From: Halobellus sp. MBLA0158
Lineage (GTDB): Archaea; Halobacteriota; Halobacteria; Halobacteriales; Haloferacaceae
Direction: 5' to 3'
DNA length: 64,000 nucleotides
NCBI RefSeq assembly: GCF_041477585.1
Contig: NZ_JBGNYA010000001.1
Location: 2,728,001-2,792,000 of the forward strand
A model generated the notes under the pieces. That model searched no databases. It had not been told where the DNA came from and saw only the letters and a program-made list of their open reading frames with translations. Positions 14,792-22,332 of this stretch are shown in pieces (positions within the stretch are counted from its first letter, which is position 1; every line of letters starts with the position of its first letter). The translations under genes were made by a program, and so were the position numbers.

Positions 14792-15435
14792 CGGTCGAAC
14801 GCATCCCGATCGGCGGCAAGACCGGCGACGGCGACCCCGTCCATCTGTCACCGTGGACTTTCGAGGTGCCGCAGATTCGAGAACTCGTCGAGCGCTGGCT
14901 GGCTGGCGAGGTGCTGAACGCCTGCGCCGGCAAGACTAAACTCGACCACGACGGCCCGGTGCTCCGGAACGACATCGATCGCGATCGAGATGTCGACACG
15001 CATCACGACGTCCGCGAGCTCGACGAACATTTCGATCACGGCCGGTTCGACACCGTCGTCTACGACCCGCCGTACACGAAAGAGATGGCAGAGCGCCACT
15101 ACGACGGCAACCATGTCGGTCATCCCTGGGAGCCCCGCGGAGCGATCGCCAACGTCACCGCGCCCGGCGGTCACGTCCTTACGTTTGGGTACAACTCGGA
15201 CGGGCTCGACGGCTGGGAGGGCTGGGAACGCGTCGCTACGTACTACTTCCGGACGCCGAACTGGTCAGGGAACGACATCGCGCTCTCCGTCGATCGAAAA
15301 GGTGGGAGCGCTCCCGTCGCTGGCGAGGTGCCGGAACTCACCGAGCAAGCGACTTTAGTCCAGCCCGACGGTGGACGGAACAGCCAACCTGAGAACACGG
15401 GAATTGAGCGATCCGCGGGAGGTGACGGACGGTGA
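14788..15435 (+). CDS. DNA N6-adenine or N4-cytosine methyltransferase
   Basis: The 215-residue protein contains VVYDPPYT (DPPY at residues 93-96), the catalytic motif of amino-methyltransferases, and upstream LNACAGKT (43-50) followed by NDID, the AdoMet-binding motif I and II region. Motif order I then IV matches most DPPY enzymes. No target-recognition domain is obvious and the protein is short, as in viral orphan methyltransferases. It probably protects the element's DNA from host restriction, perhaps also against the FokI-like nuclease encoded at 8,341. GTG start overlapping the preceding gene by 4 bp. Confidence 0.82.
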   Translation: MTVERIPIGGKTGDGDPVHLSPWTFEVPQIRELVERWLAGEVLNACAGKTKLDHDGPVLRNDIDRDRDVDTHHDVRELDEHFDHGRFDTVVYDPPYTKEMAERHYDGNHVGHPWEPRGAIANVTAPGGHVLTFGYNSDGLDGWEGWERVATYYFRTPNWSGNDIALSVDRKGGSAPVAGEVPELTEQATLVQPDGGRNSQPENTGIERSAGGDGR

Positions 15436-15737
15436 CCGACCACCCCACCGACGGTCTCGAACGCCGCCAGGAACTCTACGAAGAAGCCGAAGCGGCCTGG
15501 GGGCGCGAGGCGCAGCTGAACAAGGCCGCCGAAGAGTTCGGCGAGGCCGCGGCCGCACTGAACCGCGCGCTCAACGGCCAGGAGAGCCGCGAGAACCTGC
15601 TCGAAGAACTGGCGGACGCCCGCCTGATGTTAGAGCAGATGGAGTGGGCGCTGTTCGATGATGACGAAGTCGGTGCCGCTCTCGACGAGGCCGTCGCGAA
15701 TCTCGAAGCGCGCCTGGAGGTGGACGGTGATGGGTGA
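15432..15737 (+). CDS. MazG-like nucleotide pyrophosphohydrolase-type protein
   Basis: The 101-residue all-helical protein shows the MazG/dUTPase-like pattern of paired acidic helices: LNKAAEEFGEAAAAL (ExxE) and NLLEELADARLMLEQM (ExxxD). This superfamily hydrolyses NTPs to NMPs with Mg held by the Glu/Asp residues. Viral versions alter the host nucleotide pool or alarmone level. It follows the methyltransferase with a 4 bp overlap (GTG start at 15,432). Confidence 0.7.
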   Translation: MTDHPTDGLERRQELYEEAEAAWGREAQLNKAAEEFGEAAAALNRALNGQESRENLLEELADARLMLEQMEWALFDDDEVGAALDEAVANLEARLEVDGDG

Positions 15738-16191
15738 GCACGACGTCGAACAGATTGTCGTCGAGTGTGTCGCCGACGACTGCAACTGCCGGCTCATCGT
15801 TCCCGAGAACATCCTACAGGTCCAGCAACTGCTCTCGTGTCCGGACTGCGGCTCTCGGATGGATCACGATCCCGACACGGAATGGGTCTTCGTCGCGGAG
15901 AATACCGAAGACGTCTACCACACCGACCCGGAGTGTCAGCGGCTCAACTGCGGTGGTCGTGTCGACGAGACGGCGAGCGTCGAGCCGGTGCCGCGGTCCG
16001 AGCTGGGCCCGAGCGCCCGGGAGTGTGAGACCTGTCGGGTATCGTGGGTCCCGACACTCGACGACGTACCGGACGAGCGCGACCGCGATCGAGATCGCGC
16101 CCAAACCGAAACCGCGCCGTGGCTGGTCGCCCTCGGTTCGGCGCTCGGGTTGGCGATCCTGCTGTGGGGCATCTACGGAGGTGTTCTGTGA
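15730..16191 (+). CDS. Zinc-ribbon membrane protein (153 aa)
   Basis: The N-terminal part has CVADDCNCRLIV and SCPDCGSRM, the middle has CQRLNCGGR and CETCRVSW, and the end is one transmembrane helix (WLVALGSALGLAILLWGIYGGVL). It is therefore a membrane-anchored protein with up to two zinc sites on one side. The HTDPECQRL piece resembles the Ada-type or 'metal-binding' segment seen in secreted phage proteins. ATG 15,730 overlaps the MazG-like gene. Confidence 0.75.
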   Translation: MGEHDVEQIVVECVADDCNCRLIVPENILQVQQLLSCPDCGSRMDHDPDTEWVFVAENTEDVYHTDPECQRLNCGGRVDETASVEPVPRSELGPSARECETCRVSWVPTLDDVPDERDRDRDRAQTETAPWLVALGSALGLAILLWGIYGGVL

Positions 16192-16625
16192 TGGCCGCCC
16201 GGCAGTCCCACGATGCCGCGAGTCCGTTCACGCCCGACGCCTGGACCCGACAGGATGGCGTCATCGTCACCGAGCCATCGGCCGACCGCCGCTCCCACAT
16301 CGGCCACCGCTGGGACGAGCGCTGTCGCCCTGGCTGGGAGGGCTACAACATCCGCCAGGCGTGGCGCGAGGGCGAGACAGTCTCGTACGGCGATGACGAG
16401 GTCGTTGCGCGGTTGCACACCGGCGCGGCCGTTGTGTTGGTCGTCGAACTGGGATTCGTTCAGACCGTCATCACGGCCGCCGACGCCGGCTACGCGGATG
16501 TGGTCGCCGCGGCCGAGGCCGAGGCGGAGATCGAGACCGCAGCCACGACAGGCCCAGCCGCAGACGCACAGCCCGACGAGGAGATTCCATCTAGCGAAAT
16601 GCGGTTTACGGAGGGTTCACGATGA
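16191..16625 (+). CDS. Uncharacterised protein (144 aa)
   Basis: ATG 16,191 lies on the previous stop (TGATG). The middle (RCRPGWEGYNIRQAWREGETVSYGDDEVVARL) looks folded, the end is Ala/Glu/Pro-rich and disordered. No family recognised. It overlaps the next gene by 4 bp. Confidence 0.7.
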   Translation: MAARQSHDAASPFTPDAWTRQDGVIVTEPSADRRSHIGHRWDERCRPGWEGYNIRQAWREGETVSYGDDEVVARLHTGAAVVLVVELGFVQTVITAADAGYADVVAAAEAEAEIETAATTGPAADAQPDEEIPSSEMRFTEGSR

Positions 16626-16807
16626 GCAACACACAGCGACGATCGGCGGATGTTGAGAGCACAGGTCCTGATGATGAGGGCTTCGACGAGGACGATCTCG
16701 AACCGTTCCGGTACTTTGCAGAGACTCGCGATGAAGGCGATCCGATCGGCGACTTTTGCCGGAGTGTCGTCCGAGATCACTCGTCAGATAATCGGGAGGC
16801 CAACTGA
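16622..16807 (+). CDS. Acidic mini-protein (61 aa), last gene of the run
   Basis: MSNTQRRSADVES begins at ATG 16,622 and the product is strongly acidic (GPDDEGFDEDDLEP). It ends 31 bp inside the 3' end of the convergent integrase gene, so the two transcripts overlap at their ends. Function unknown. Confidence 0.65.
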   Translation: MSNTQRRSADVESTGPDDEGFDEDDLEPFRYFAETRDEGDPIGDFCRSVVRDHSSDNREAN

Positions 16808-18039
16808 TGCAGGTCGTCGCGATCAATATGGTTCGGTTCGCTCCGGACCTTTCGACTGGCTTCGATGGCGCGTTGGGCTTCAGTGGGGTCTTCAGCAGCG
16901 ATCGCCTGGTCCTCGAAGCCACGGGCGACCGTTTCGACGAGCTCCTGCGCCTCGGGATCGAGCGTCTGCCGGCAGTGGATGCAGAAATCCAACTCCTGCG
17001 GCGTCGGTTTCTGGCAGCGCGGGCAGATGACGGGTGCGACTTCCAGGCCGCTGTCGTCTGTCTCGACGTCCTCGCCGTGGAGCGCGGCGTAGGAGTGTTC
17101 CAGAGACTCGTCGCCGAACTCGGCTTCGTAGCGGGCGGTGTGTTCGGAGCCGGGGACACGACCCTGGCGCTGTTCGATCTTCCCGCGATCCATTCCAAGG
17201 CGCGTGAGCCAGCGCGTGTTCGACTTCCGGAAGTTCGTCGGCGTTGCGTCCTTGTTGACGTCGGCAGCTCTGGCCGCCCGCCGGAACGTCTTGTAGACCA
17301 TCGTCGAGGAGATCGTCTCCGGGCGGTCGAGTTTCGACCACAGCGGCGCTTCCGGATCTCCGAAGCCCGGATGCCGATCGGGGGCGAGCCAACGGTTCAG
17401 ATACGGCACAGCGACGACGAGATGAACGACGCGCTCGCCCTGTTTGCCGTCGACGTGGACGGCCATCGAGTGCTCGGAGTCGAAGACGTCGCCGATAGTG
17501 AGGTCCTGGAGCTCGCCGGAGCGCAGGCCCGCCTCGAACTGGAGGATGATCAGCGCCTCGTCGCGAGCGTTCGAGGTCTCTTCAAGCATCAGTCGCATCT
17601 CATCGTAGGTGATGAGATCGCGCTCGCTGGGACGCGGGTTGAAGTCGTTGGGCGTGTCGGTCGGGATCCACGCCAGCGATTCCGGCGGATCGTCGGTGAT
17701 CTGGTCCGCGTAGCGGCCGATCGCTCGGAGATCGCGTCGGTAGTCCTTGTTGGTGTGGACGTTCTCGTACTCGCGGTTGATCCAGCGGACGATCTCCTCG
17801 GCCGCATCACGATCCTCCAGGGCCGCGACGAGCGTGTCGCCGCCGACGTTCTCGGCGATGATGGCGCCGTGCCGCAGGATGTCGCGGTGACGGTAGTCGC
17901 CAGCCTTAGACGGCACCAACGCGATGTTGTCGGAGATGTCAAGCAACAGCTCGCGGGCGGCTTCAGTGTCGCCCCGCTCGCCCTTTTGGAGCCGGTCGCG
18001 GATTCGGTCGACCGCCTCACGTGGATCACTGCGCGCCAT
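16777..18039 (-). CDS. Tyrosine recombinase (integrase) with C-terminal zinc ribbon
   Basis: About 420 residues. The N-terminal SAM-like core-binding domain (about 60-125) is followed by the catalytic domain: first Arg in FEAGLRSGEL (about R173), second Arg in TPTNFRKSNTRW (about R271) and the probable nucleophile Tyr in EHTARYEAEFG (about Y304). Box II normally reads HxxR. Here Asn replaces His. A CxxC...CxxC zinc ribbon (CPRCQKPTPQELDFCIHC, about 339-356) follows, then a helical tail. The start at 18,039 gives MARSDP. A start two codons earlier is possible. The gene adjoins the tRNA-fragment att site, so it should integrate and excise the element. Confidence 0.9.
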   Translation of the reverse strand: MARSDPREAVDRIRDRLQKGERGDTEAARELLLDISDNIALVPSKAGDYRHRDILRHGAIIAENVGGDTLVAALEDRDAAEEIVRWINREYENVHTNKDYRRDLRAIGRYADQITDDPPESLAWIPTDTPNDFNPRPSERDLITYDEMRLMLEETSNARDEALIILQFEAGLRSGELQDLTIGDVFDSEHSMAVHVDGKQGERVVHLVVAVPYLNRWLAPDRHPGFGDPEAPLWSKLDRPETISSTMVYKTFRRAARAADVNKDATPTNFRKSNTRWLTRLGMDRGKIEQRQGRVPGSEHTARYEAEFGDESLEHSYAALHGEDVETDDSGLEVAPVICPRCQKPTPQELDFCIHCRQTLDPEAQELVETVARGFEDQAIAAEDPTEAQRAIEASRKVRSEPNHIDRDDLHQLASRLSDE

Positions 18040-18069
18040 ACGCAAGCCGATGCGCTATGGATTGTTAAC

Positions 18070-18099
18070 CGTTGGTTCGAATCCCACCCCTGGCTTCCC
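18070..18099 (+). other. tRNA 3'-end fragment, attachment site of the element
   Basis: The sequence GGTTCGAATCCCAC followed by CCCTGGCT reads as a T loop, the right T-stem arm, a 7-nt acceptor strand and a U discriminator. No matching 5' acceptor (GCCAGGG) or D and anticodon arms precede it, so it is a 3' remnant. The left T-stem arm mismatches once, as expected if the crossover lies in the T loop and the left part comes from the element. It lies about 30 bp from the integrase start. The U73 suggests a Thr or Cys tRNA, but this is a guess. Confidence 0.7.
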
Positions 18100-18180
18100 A
18101 ACGCCGATGCCGCAGTTCTCCGCCTCCGTCCAGTCGTCCGACGCTCGCATCCGCGGCCGATCCCACGGGGAGCGACAGCG

Positions 18181-18711
18181 ATGACCGGCCGACTGATCGT
18201 CGTCGCCGGCCTCCCGGGCGTCGGGAAGACGACCGTCTCCCGTGAGATCACAGACCGGCTCGACGGCCGCCTGATCCGGACCGACGTCGTCCGGAAGGAC
18301 CGCTTTCCCGACCCGCAGTACACCGCCGAAGAGCGCGCCGCCGTCTACGACGAACTGTTCGCCCGGGGGCGGCGCGAAGCCGCCGACGGCGGGGTCGCCG
18401 TCCTCGACGGGACGTTCCGGAAGCGCGCGGACCGCGACCGTGCCGCGGCGGTCGCCGCCGAGATCGGCGTCCCGCTCGACATCGTCGCCGTCGAGTGCGA
18501 CGACGCCGTCGTCGAGAGGCGGATCCGCGAGCGGGAGGGCGACGAGAGCGACGCCGACGTGGAGATCTACCGACAGTTCCGCGACCGGTACGAGCCCATC
18601 GAGCGGACGCACGCGACGATCGACAACTCCGGAGACTTGGCGTCGACGCGTCGGCAGGTCGCCGAGGCGCTGGCGGCCATCCAGGACCGCTCGTCCGACA
18701 CAACCGACTGA
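18181..18711 (+). CDS. P-loop kinase (AAA/zeta-toxin-like small kinase)
   Basis: The 176-residue protein opens MTGRLIVVAGLPGVGKTT (Walker A), has RTDVVRKDRF after the second strand, a hydrophobic strand ending VLDGTF and an Arg-rich lid (ERRIREREGDESDADVEIYRQFRDRYEPI). This matches the family of small phosphotransferases that includes gluconate- and chloramphenicol-kinase-like proteins (COG0645 type). The substrate cannot be told from sequence. It is the first chromosomal gene past the att site, so its promoter region may have been affected by integration. Confidence 0.8.
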   Translation: MTGRLIVVAGLPGVGKTTVSREITDRLDGRLIRTDVVRKDRFPDPQYTAEERAAVYDELFARGRREAADGGVAVLDGTFRKRADRDRAAAVAAEIGVPLDIVAVECDDAVVERRIREREGDESDADVEIYRQFRDRYEPIERTHATIDNSGDLASTRRQVAEALAAIQDRSSDTTD

Positions 18712-19156
18712 TTCTGCGGCGACAGATCTCGGCGCATTCGGGCCTATCACCGGCCAATTTAGACCGATCGCCGGGACTACGTTTAGAACAACTGAGGCAC
18801 TGGTCTGGCGCGCAGATCGGAACGAAGCGGAGGAATGCGTCAGCGGGGGTGCCCGGTCGGAAGCCACCGATCCGGAGAGGCTCAGGTGAGGGTGGGTGGG
18901 GAGGGGATGGATCGGGGTGCGTCGCGTCGGCGGGGACCGGATCGCGGGCGGCCCAACCGGGGCACTTCCGGCTACGTGGGAGAACCACCTAAAAGCGACT
19001 TAGTCTCAAAGAACCGTTTGACCTATTCGCTCGTTCGGACCTGATCGGCGATTTTCTCCACGTATACCCGTCGAGAGTCCGAAATCGCGACAGTACCGGA
19101 GAACGGACGATTCCGGCAACCCCGCCGCTGTCGAACCGTCGGGTCTCGCCGACCGA
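18712..19156. other. Intergenic region of 445 bp without a recognisable gene
   Basis: No frame here has convincing protein character. A TATA-like CACCTAAAAGC stands near 18,986-18,996 on the plus strand, followed by an AT-richer stretch, so a short transcript or RNA is possible. The signature segments of RNase P RNA and of SRP RNA were looked for and not found. Confidence 0.5.
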
Positions 19157-19570
19157 TCAGTTCTTTCGGTTCGACGGGAGCAGGATCAACGCCCCGGGGA
19201 TCGAGAGCGTGACGAGCTGGAGCGGATTCTCCCGGATGTCGAAGTCGGGATCGACCGGCTGGCTCTGCACGTCGGTGATGTGGAGCGACGAGTAGTAGAC
19301 GATGACGTGTGTGAGGCCGTAAGCGACCGCGAAGGGGACGACGAGCGGGTACGTGGTCCCGAAGAGCGTCGCCAGGAGGTCGAACCCGATGGCGATCACC
19401 GACGAGACGGCGAGGAAGTCGCCGACGTGGAGGGTCACGCCGGTAAACGCCGTGATCGCGGTGTCGATCGACGACGACGTGGTCGGCGTGTACATAAACG
19501 CGGTCAGGATGCTCGTGGCGACGAGCCCCATCCCGACGAAGAACCCGACGATCGGGTACGCGTACTCCAT
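19157..19570 (-). CDS. Membrane protein with about three spans (137 aa)
   Basis: Hydrophobic segments lie at about residues 5-27, 47-70 and 75-95, followed by a soluble acidic tail with a further hydrophobic patch (LVTLSIPGALILL). It ends in SNRKN. No family recognised. It is a single gene, and about 100 bp separate its start from the convergent-end region of the next gene. Confidence 0.7.
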   Translation of the reverse strand: MEYAYPIVGFFVGMGLVATSILTAFMYTPTTSSSIDTAITAFTGVTLHVGDFLAVSSVIAIGFDLLATLFGTTYPLVVPFAVAYGLTHVIVYYSSLHITDVQSQPVDPDFDIRENPLQLVTLSIPGALILLPSNRKN

Positions 19571-19666
19571 CGTTCGCGTACTGAGTGCCGACGGATATAA
19601 CGCTATCCCCTCGATATCAAATCCGAATATCGGACGCGTCCGAAGAGTGCGAGCGGAGGAGATCCG

Positions 19667-20845
19667 TCAGCTATCGTCCGAGCCGCTGTTTCCGGAGCCA
19701 CCGCCGCTTCGGCCGGGGGCGTCGTTCGATCCGCCACGGTTACCGTTGTCAGAACCCGAATCTCCGTTTCCGCTATTTCCGTTACCCTTGTTTCCCTGCC
19801 TGCGTTCGCCTTCACCACTGTTCCCGTTTCCCGAGTTTCGCTCGTCGTTACCGGGAGCCGCCTGATTCCCGTTTCCCGAATCACCGGGGCCGTTTCCGGA
19901 CCGGCCGGGAGCGCCGTCTCCGTTTCCGTTTCCGTTCTCGTTTCCGCTCCCGTTACCGTTTCCCCGGGCCGAGTCGTTATCCGCTGCCGGCGGCCCCTGG
20001 CCGTTCCCGGGACCCCCGCTCGTCTCGTTGCCGTCCGTGGCGTTGCTCCGACCCGGGGCTTCGCCGCTACGTCCGGGGGCGCCGACGTCCTCGGGCGGTC
20101 CGGCGTCTTCGGGCGGGCCGGCGTTCGCCGGCGGGCCGCCCATCCCGCGACCGGGGTTCTCGCCCGCGATCTCACGCGCGATGGCGGCGACTTCGGGGCC
20201 CGTGAGGTTCCTGGCCTCCGTTCGGAGCCGCTCGATGCTCGAGGCGTTGACGCCGTGTTCCTCGCGGACGGCCTCGGGAAGCCCCGATGCGGTCTCGTTC
20301 GCCTGGTCCAGCCGTCGTTCGATGGCGTTGATCCGAGCCGACACCTGTGCCGTGCGAGCGCGGTACCGGCCCTCGGAGATGTTGCCGCTCTCGTGGGCCG
20401 CTTCCAACTCCGCGAGTCGGTCGCGGAGCTCCGTCAGCTGCTCTCGGCTGTCGTTGAGAGAGTCAGCAACGACCTCGGCCTTCGAGTCGTTGCTGTTGGC
20501 CGCGGCGACCCGCTGGCCGAAGGCCCGAGCCTCGACCTCGCTACCGATCTCAGTCTGTTGGACGCCGACGACAGCGGCCAGCTGGGCTCCCGGCTCAGCC
20601 GACCCCGAGTCGGCGGAGTCGTTTTCGCCCGCCGCGTCGTCGCTCGACGTCGGCTCGGCGGTCGCCGTGTCCGTCTCGTTCGGTTCGGTCGTCGTGTTCG
20701 TCGCCGTCGCCTGTGCGGTGATTCCGTCGTCCTGCATCTCGGCCAGTCCCGTCGCGGCGGCTGGCATCCCCGATGCGGCAGCGACGCCGATCGGTGCGGC
20801 CGCCACGACCACGAGGGCGACGAAGAGCGCGGATACTGACCTCAT
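19667..20845 (-). CDS. Secreted coiled-coil protein with Gly/Asn-rich tail (392 aa)
   Basis: A Sec signal peptide (MRSVSALFVALVVVAAAPIGVAAASG) is followed by a Thr/Asp/Glu-rich linker, a helical hairpin (about 130-200, LTELRDRLAELEAAHESGNI and onward) and a long low-complexity C-terminus of Gly, Asn, Ser and Asp with repeats of the GNGNS and APGRSG type. Several N-glycosylation sequons are present. The hairpin module aligns with a similar one in the secreted protein at 44,778. Both lie beside a membrane-anchored winged-helix regulator, which suggests an extracellular partner of that regulator. It is transcribed after the regulator at 20,970, with a gap of 124 bp. Confidence 0.75.
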   Translation of the reverse strand: MRSVSALFVALVVVAAAPIGVAAASGMPAAATGLAEMQDDGITAQATATNTTTEPNETDTATAEPTSSDDAAGENDSADSGSAEPGAQLAAVVGVQQTEIGSEVEARAFGQRVAAANSNDSKAEVVADSLNDSREQLTELRDRLAELEAAHESGNISEGRYRARTAQVSARINAIERRLDQANETASGLPEAVREEHGVNASSIERLRTEARNLTGPEVAAIAREIAGENPGRGMGGPPANAGPPEDAGPPEDVGAPGRSGEAPGRSNATDGNETSGGPGNGQGPPAADNDSARGNGNGSGNENGNGNGDGAPGRSGNGPGDSGNGNQAAPGNDERNSGNGNSGEGERRQGNKGNGNSGNGDSGSDNGNRGGSNDAPGRSGGGSGNSGSDDS

Positions 20846-20969
20846 CGATTCCCCCTTGGCATCGTATCGTCATATACCTCGATCATACTCGTCCCAATTT
20901 TGCGCGGATTAACTCGGTTTATCGTCCGATTGTGGCCGCTCTCGCCGCAAACGCGTGATTCGACGGCCG

Positions 20970-22274
20970 TCATTCGTCTCCCTCCGGTCCCGGACCGATA
21001 TCCTCGTCCGGCAACACGAGGACGTTCTCGCGACCCAGGCGGAACGCGTCCAAATCGCCCTCGTCGCGCATCTTCCGGACGACCTGGCTCGTCTTCGCGT
21101 CGGTCCAATCGAGCGTCTGTGCGACCTCCTGCTGTTTCATCCGCCCGCCCTCGTGTTCGACGAGCGCGAGGACGCGCTCCTCGTTGCTCAGCAGTTCGTC
21201 CTCCCACGGGGGCTCTTGGGCCGCCGCTTCTGCCGCATCGTCGCCGCCGGCGTCGGGCGACTGCGATGCCGACACGTCGCTTTCGGCGCTCGATGCCTCG
21301 TCCGGGGCGGCCGTCGTATCCGCGGCCGCACCCGCATCGTCGTCGGCGTCTGGGCCGGTATCGGCCGCCGCAGTCGGCGACGACGTGTCTGCCCCCGCGT
21401 TGGTACCGGCTCCGCCCGAATCCCCGGTCGAATCGGTGGCACCCGCCCCGACTCCGTCCGGGAACCCGGACGGGCCGCGCCGTCGGTAGAGGACCCACCC
21501 GCCGGCCGCGACGGCGACGACGAGGAGACCGACCGCCCCCCAGACGATCGGTCCGAGCCCTCCGGGATCCCTCGGAGGCGCCGTGGTCGTCGTCCCCCCG
21601 TCCGGTGTCTGTGTCCCGCCGGCCGCCGCTTCGGAGACGGCAAGCGTCGGCTCGTCCGGCCCGAAGTCCAGCGGGCCGCTCCAGACGACGATCCGCGACT
21701 CCTCGCGGAGGTCGGAGGGCTCCGGGCGGACGGTCTCCAACCCGTAGCCTTCGGGCCAGGCGAACTGCAGCGAGGTCTCGCTATCGAGGAAGAGCCCCCC
21801 GAGCGCGTCGCCGGCGCGGAGCTCGCCGCCGTCGACCGCCGCGAAGTTCGTCCAGACGAACGTGTAGGTGACGATCCCATAGTCCTGCGGGAGCTGCTGT
21901 CTGGTCGCGGAGACCGAGACGTTGCGGATGGCCATCTCCCGCCCGGTCGCGTTCTCCGCGCTGGCGGCCGTCGAGGCCATTCGGTCGCGGAACTGACTCG
22001 CGTATCGCGACTCGTTCGTTCGGATGTCCTCGCGCAAGGAGAGGAACGCGTCCGTCGTCTCGTTGGTATCCAGGCGGACGCGGTAGTCGATCGCCCAGGC
22101 CGCGTCGCCGTTCTCGCGGAGGGTGATTCGCATCGAGACGTCGTCGGGGTTGATCCCCGTCTGCGCGATGGTGTCCGTCGGCTGAGCCGACGCGCTCGTC
22201 GTCGTCGCGGCGCCCCCGACGACCACGGCGAGGACGAGGGCGACGCCGGCGAGCCGCACTACGCGGTCTCTCAT
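20970..22274 (-). CDS. Membrane-anchored winged-helix regulator with extracellular domain (434 aa)
   Basis: The order is signal peptide (1-30), extracellular beta-rich domain (about 40-220) with ATGREMAIRNV and TFVWTNF, one transmembrane helix (about 240-262, VWGAVGLLVVAVAAGGWVLY), an acidic cytoplasmic linker and a C-terminal winged helix (LLSNEERVLALVEHEGGRMKQQEVAQ, then DAKTSQVVRKMRDEGDLDAFRLGREN). It is a paralogue of the protein at 46,328, with which it shares the motifs above and the winged helix. It should sense something outside the cell and bind DNA inside without a kinase. Ligand and targets are unknown. Confidence 0.85.
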   Translation of the reverse strand: MRDRVVRLAGVALVLAVVVGGAATTTSASAQPTDTIAQTGINPDDVSMRITLRENGDAAWAIDYRVRLDTNETTDAFLSLREDIRTNESRYASQFRDRMASTAASAENATGREMAIRNVSVSATRQQLPQDYGIVTYTFVWTNFAAVDGGELRAGDALGGLFLDSETSLQFAWPEGYGLETVRPEPSDLREESRIVVWSGPLDFGPDEPTLAVSEAAAGGTQTPDGGTTTTAPPRDPGGLGPIVWGAVGLLVVAVAAGGWVLYRRRGPSGFPDGVGAGATDSTGDSGGAGTNAGADTSSPTAAADTGPDADDDAGAAADTTAAPDEASSAESDVSASQSPDAGGDDAAEAAAQEPPWEDELLSNEERVLALVEHEGGRMKQQEVAQTLDWTDAKTSQVVRKMRDEGDLDAFRLGRENVLVLPDEDIGPGPEGDE

Positions 22275-22332
22275 CTCGGTGGGACATCGAACCGGTCACA
22301 CAAACCACTTCCGAGAGCGAGGGGCCGCTCGG

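Larger units (their letters stand above)
1..18100. mobile_element. Integrated plasmid-like or proviral element, left end outside the window
   Basis: The stretch is packed with short overlapping genes and has its own replication initiator (Orc1/Cdc6), repressor/PadR control region, DNA methyltransferase, Cas4-like nuclease, toxin/antitoxin pair and a tyrosine recombinase at its right edge. The recombinase start codon points at a tRNA 3'-end fragment near 18,070-18,099, the usual layout of elements that integrate into tRNA genes. Beyond 18,181 the genes are typical chromosomal ones with longer spacers. No capsid, portal, terminase or conjugation gene was recognised, so plasmid-like element and provirus both remain possible. 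The left boundary and the intact tRNA copy must lie before the window. Confidence 0.85.

Noticed and set aside
1-18100. An inverted 10-mer shared by window start (GTTGGGAAGC) and the att region (GCTTCCCAAC) as element ends
   Set aside because: The match is short and inverted. Integrase-type ends should be direct repeats, and chance occurrence in 64 kb is not negligible.
18046-18110. A complete tRNA gene next to the integrase
   Set aside because: Only the T arm and 3' acceptor strand can be found. No matching 5' acceptor or plausible D and anticodon arms lie upstream.
16807-18711. A 634-codon open frame antisense to the integrase
   Set aside because: Only its last part (from ATG 18,181) is a real gene, the P-loop kinase. 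The remainder mirrors the integrase on the other strand and has no domain. Long antisense frames are expected in GC-rich DNA.
18712-19156. RNase P RNA or SRP RNA in the 445-bp gap
   Set aside because: The size would suit, but the conserved core segments of neither RNA are present.
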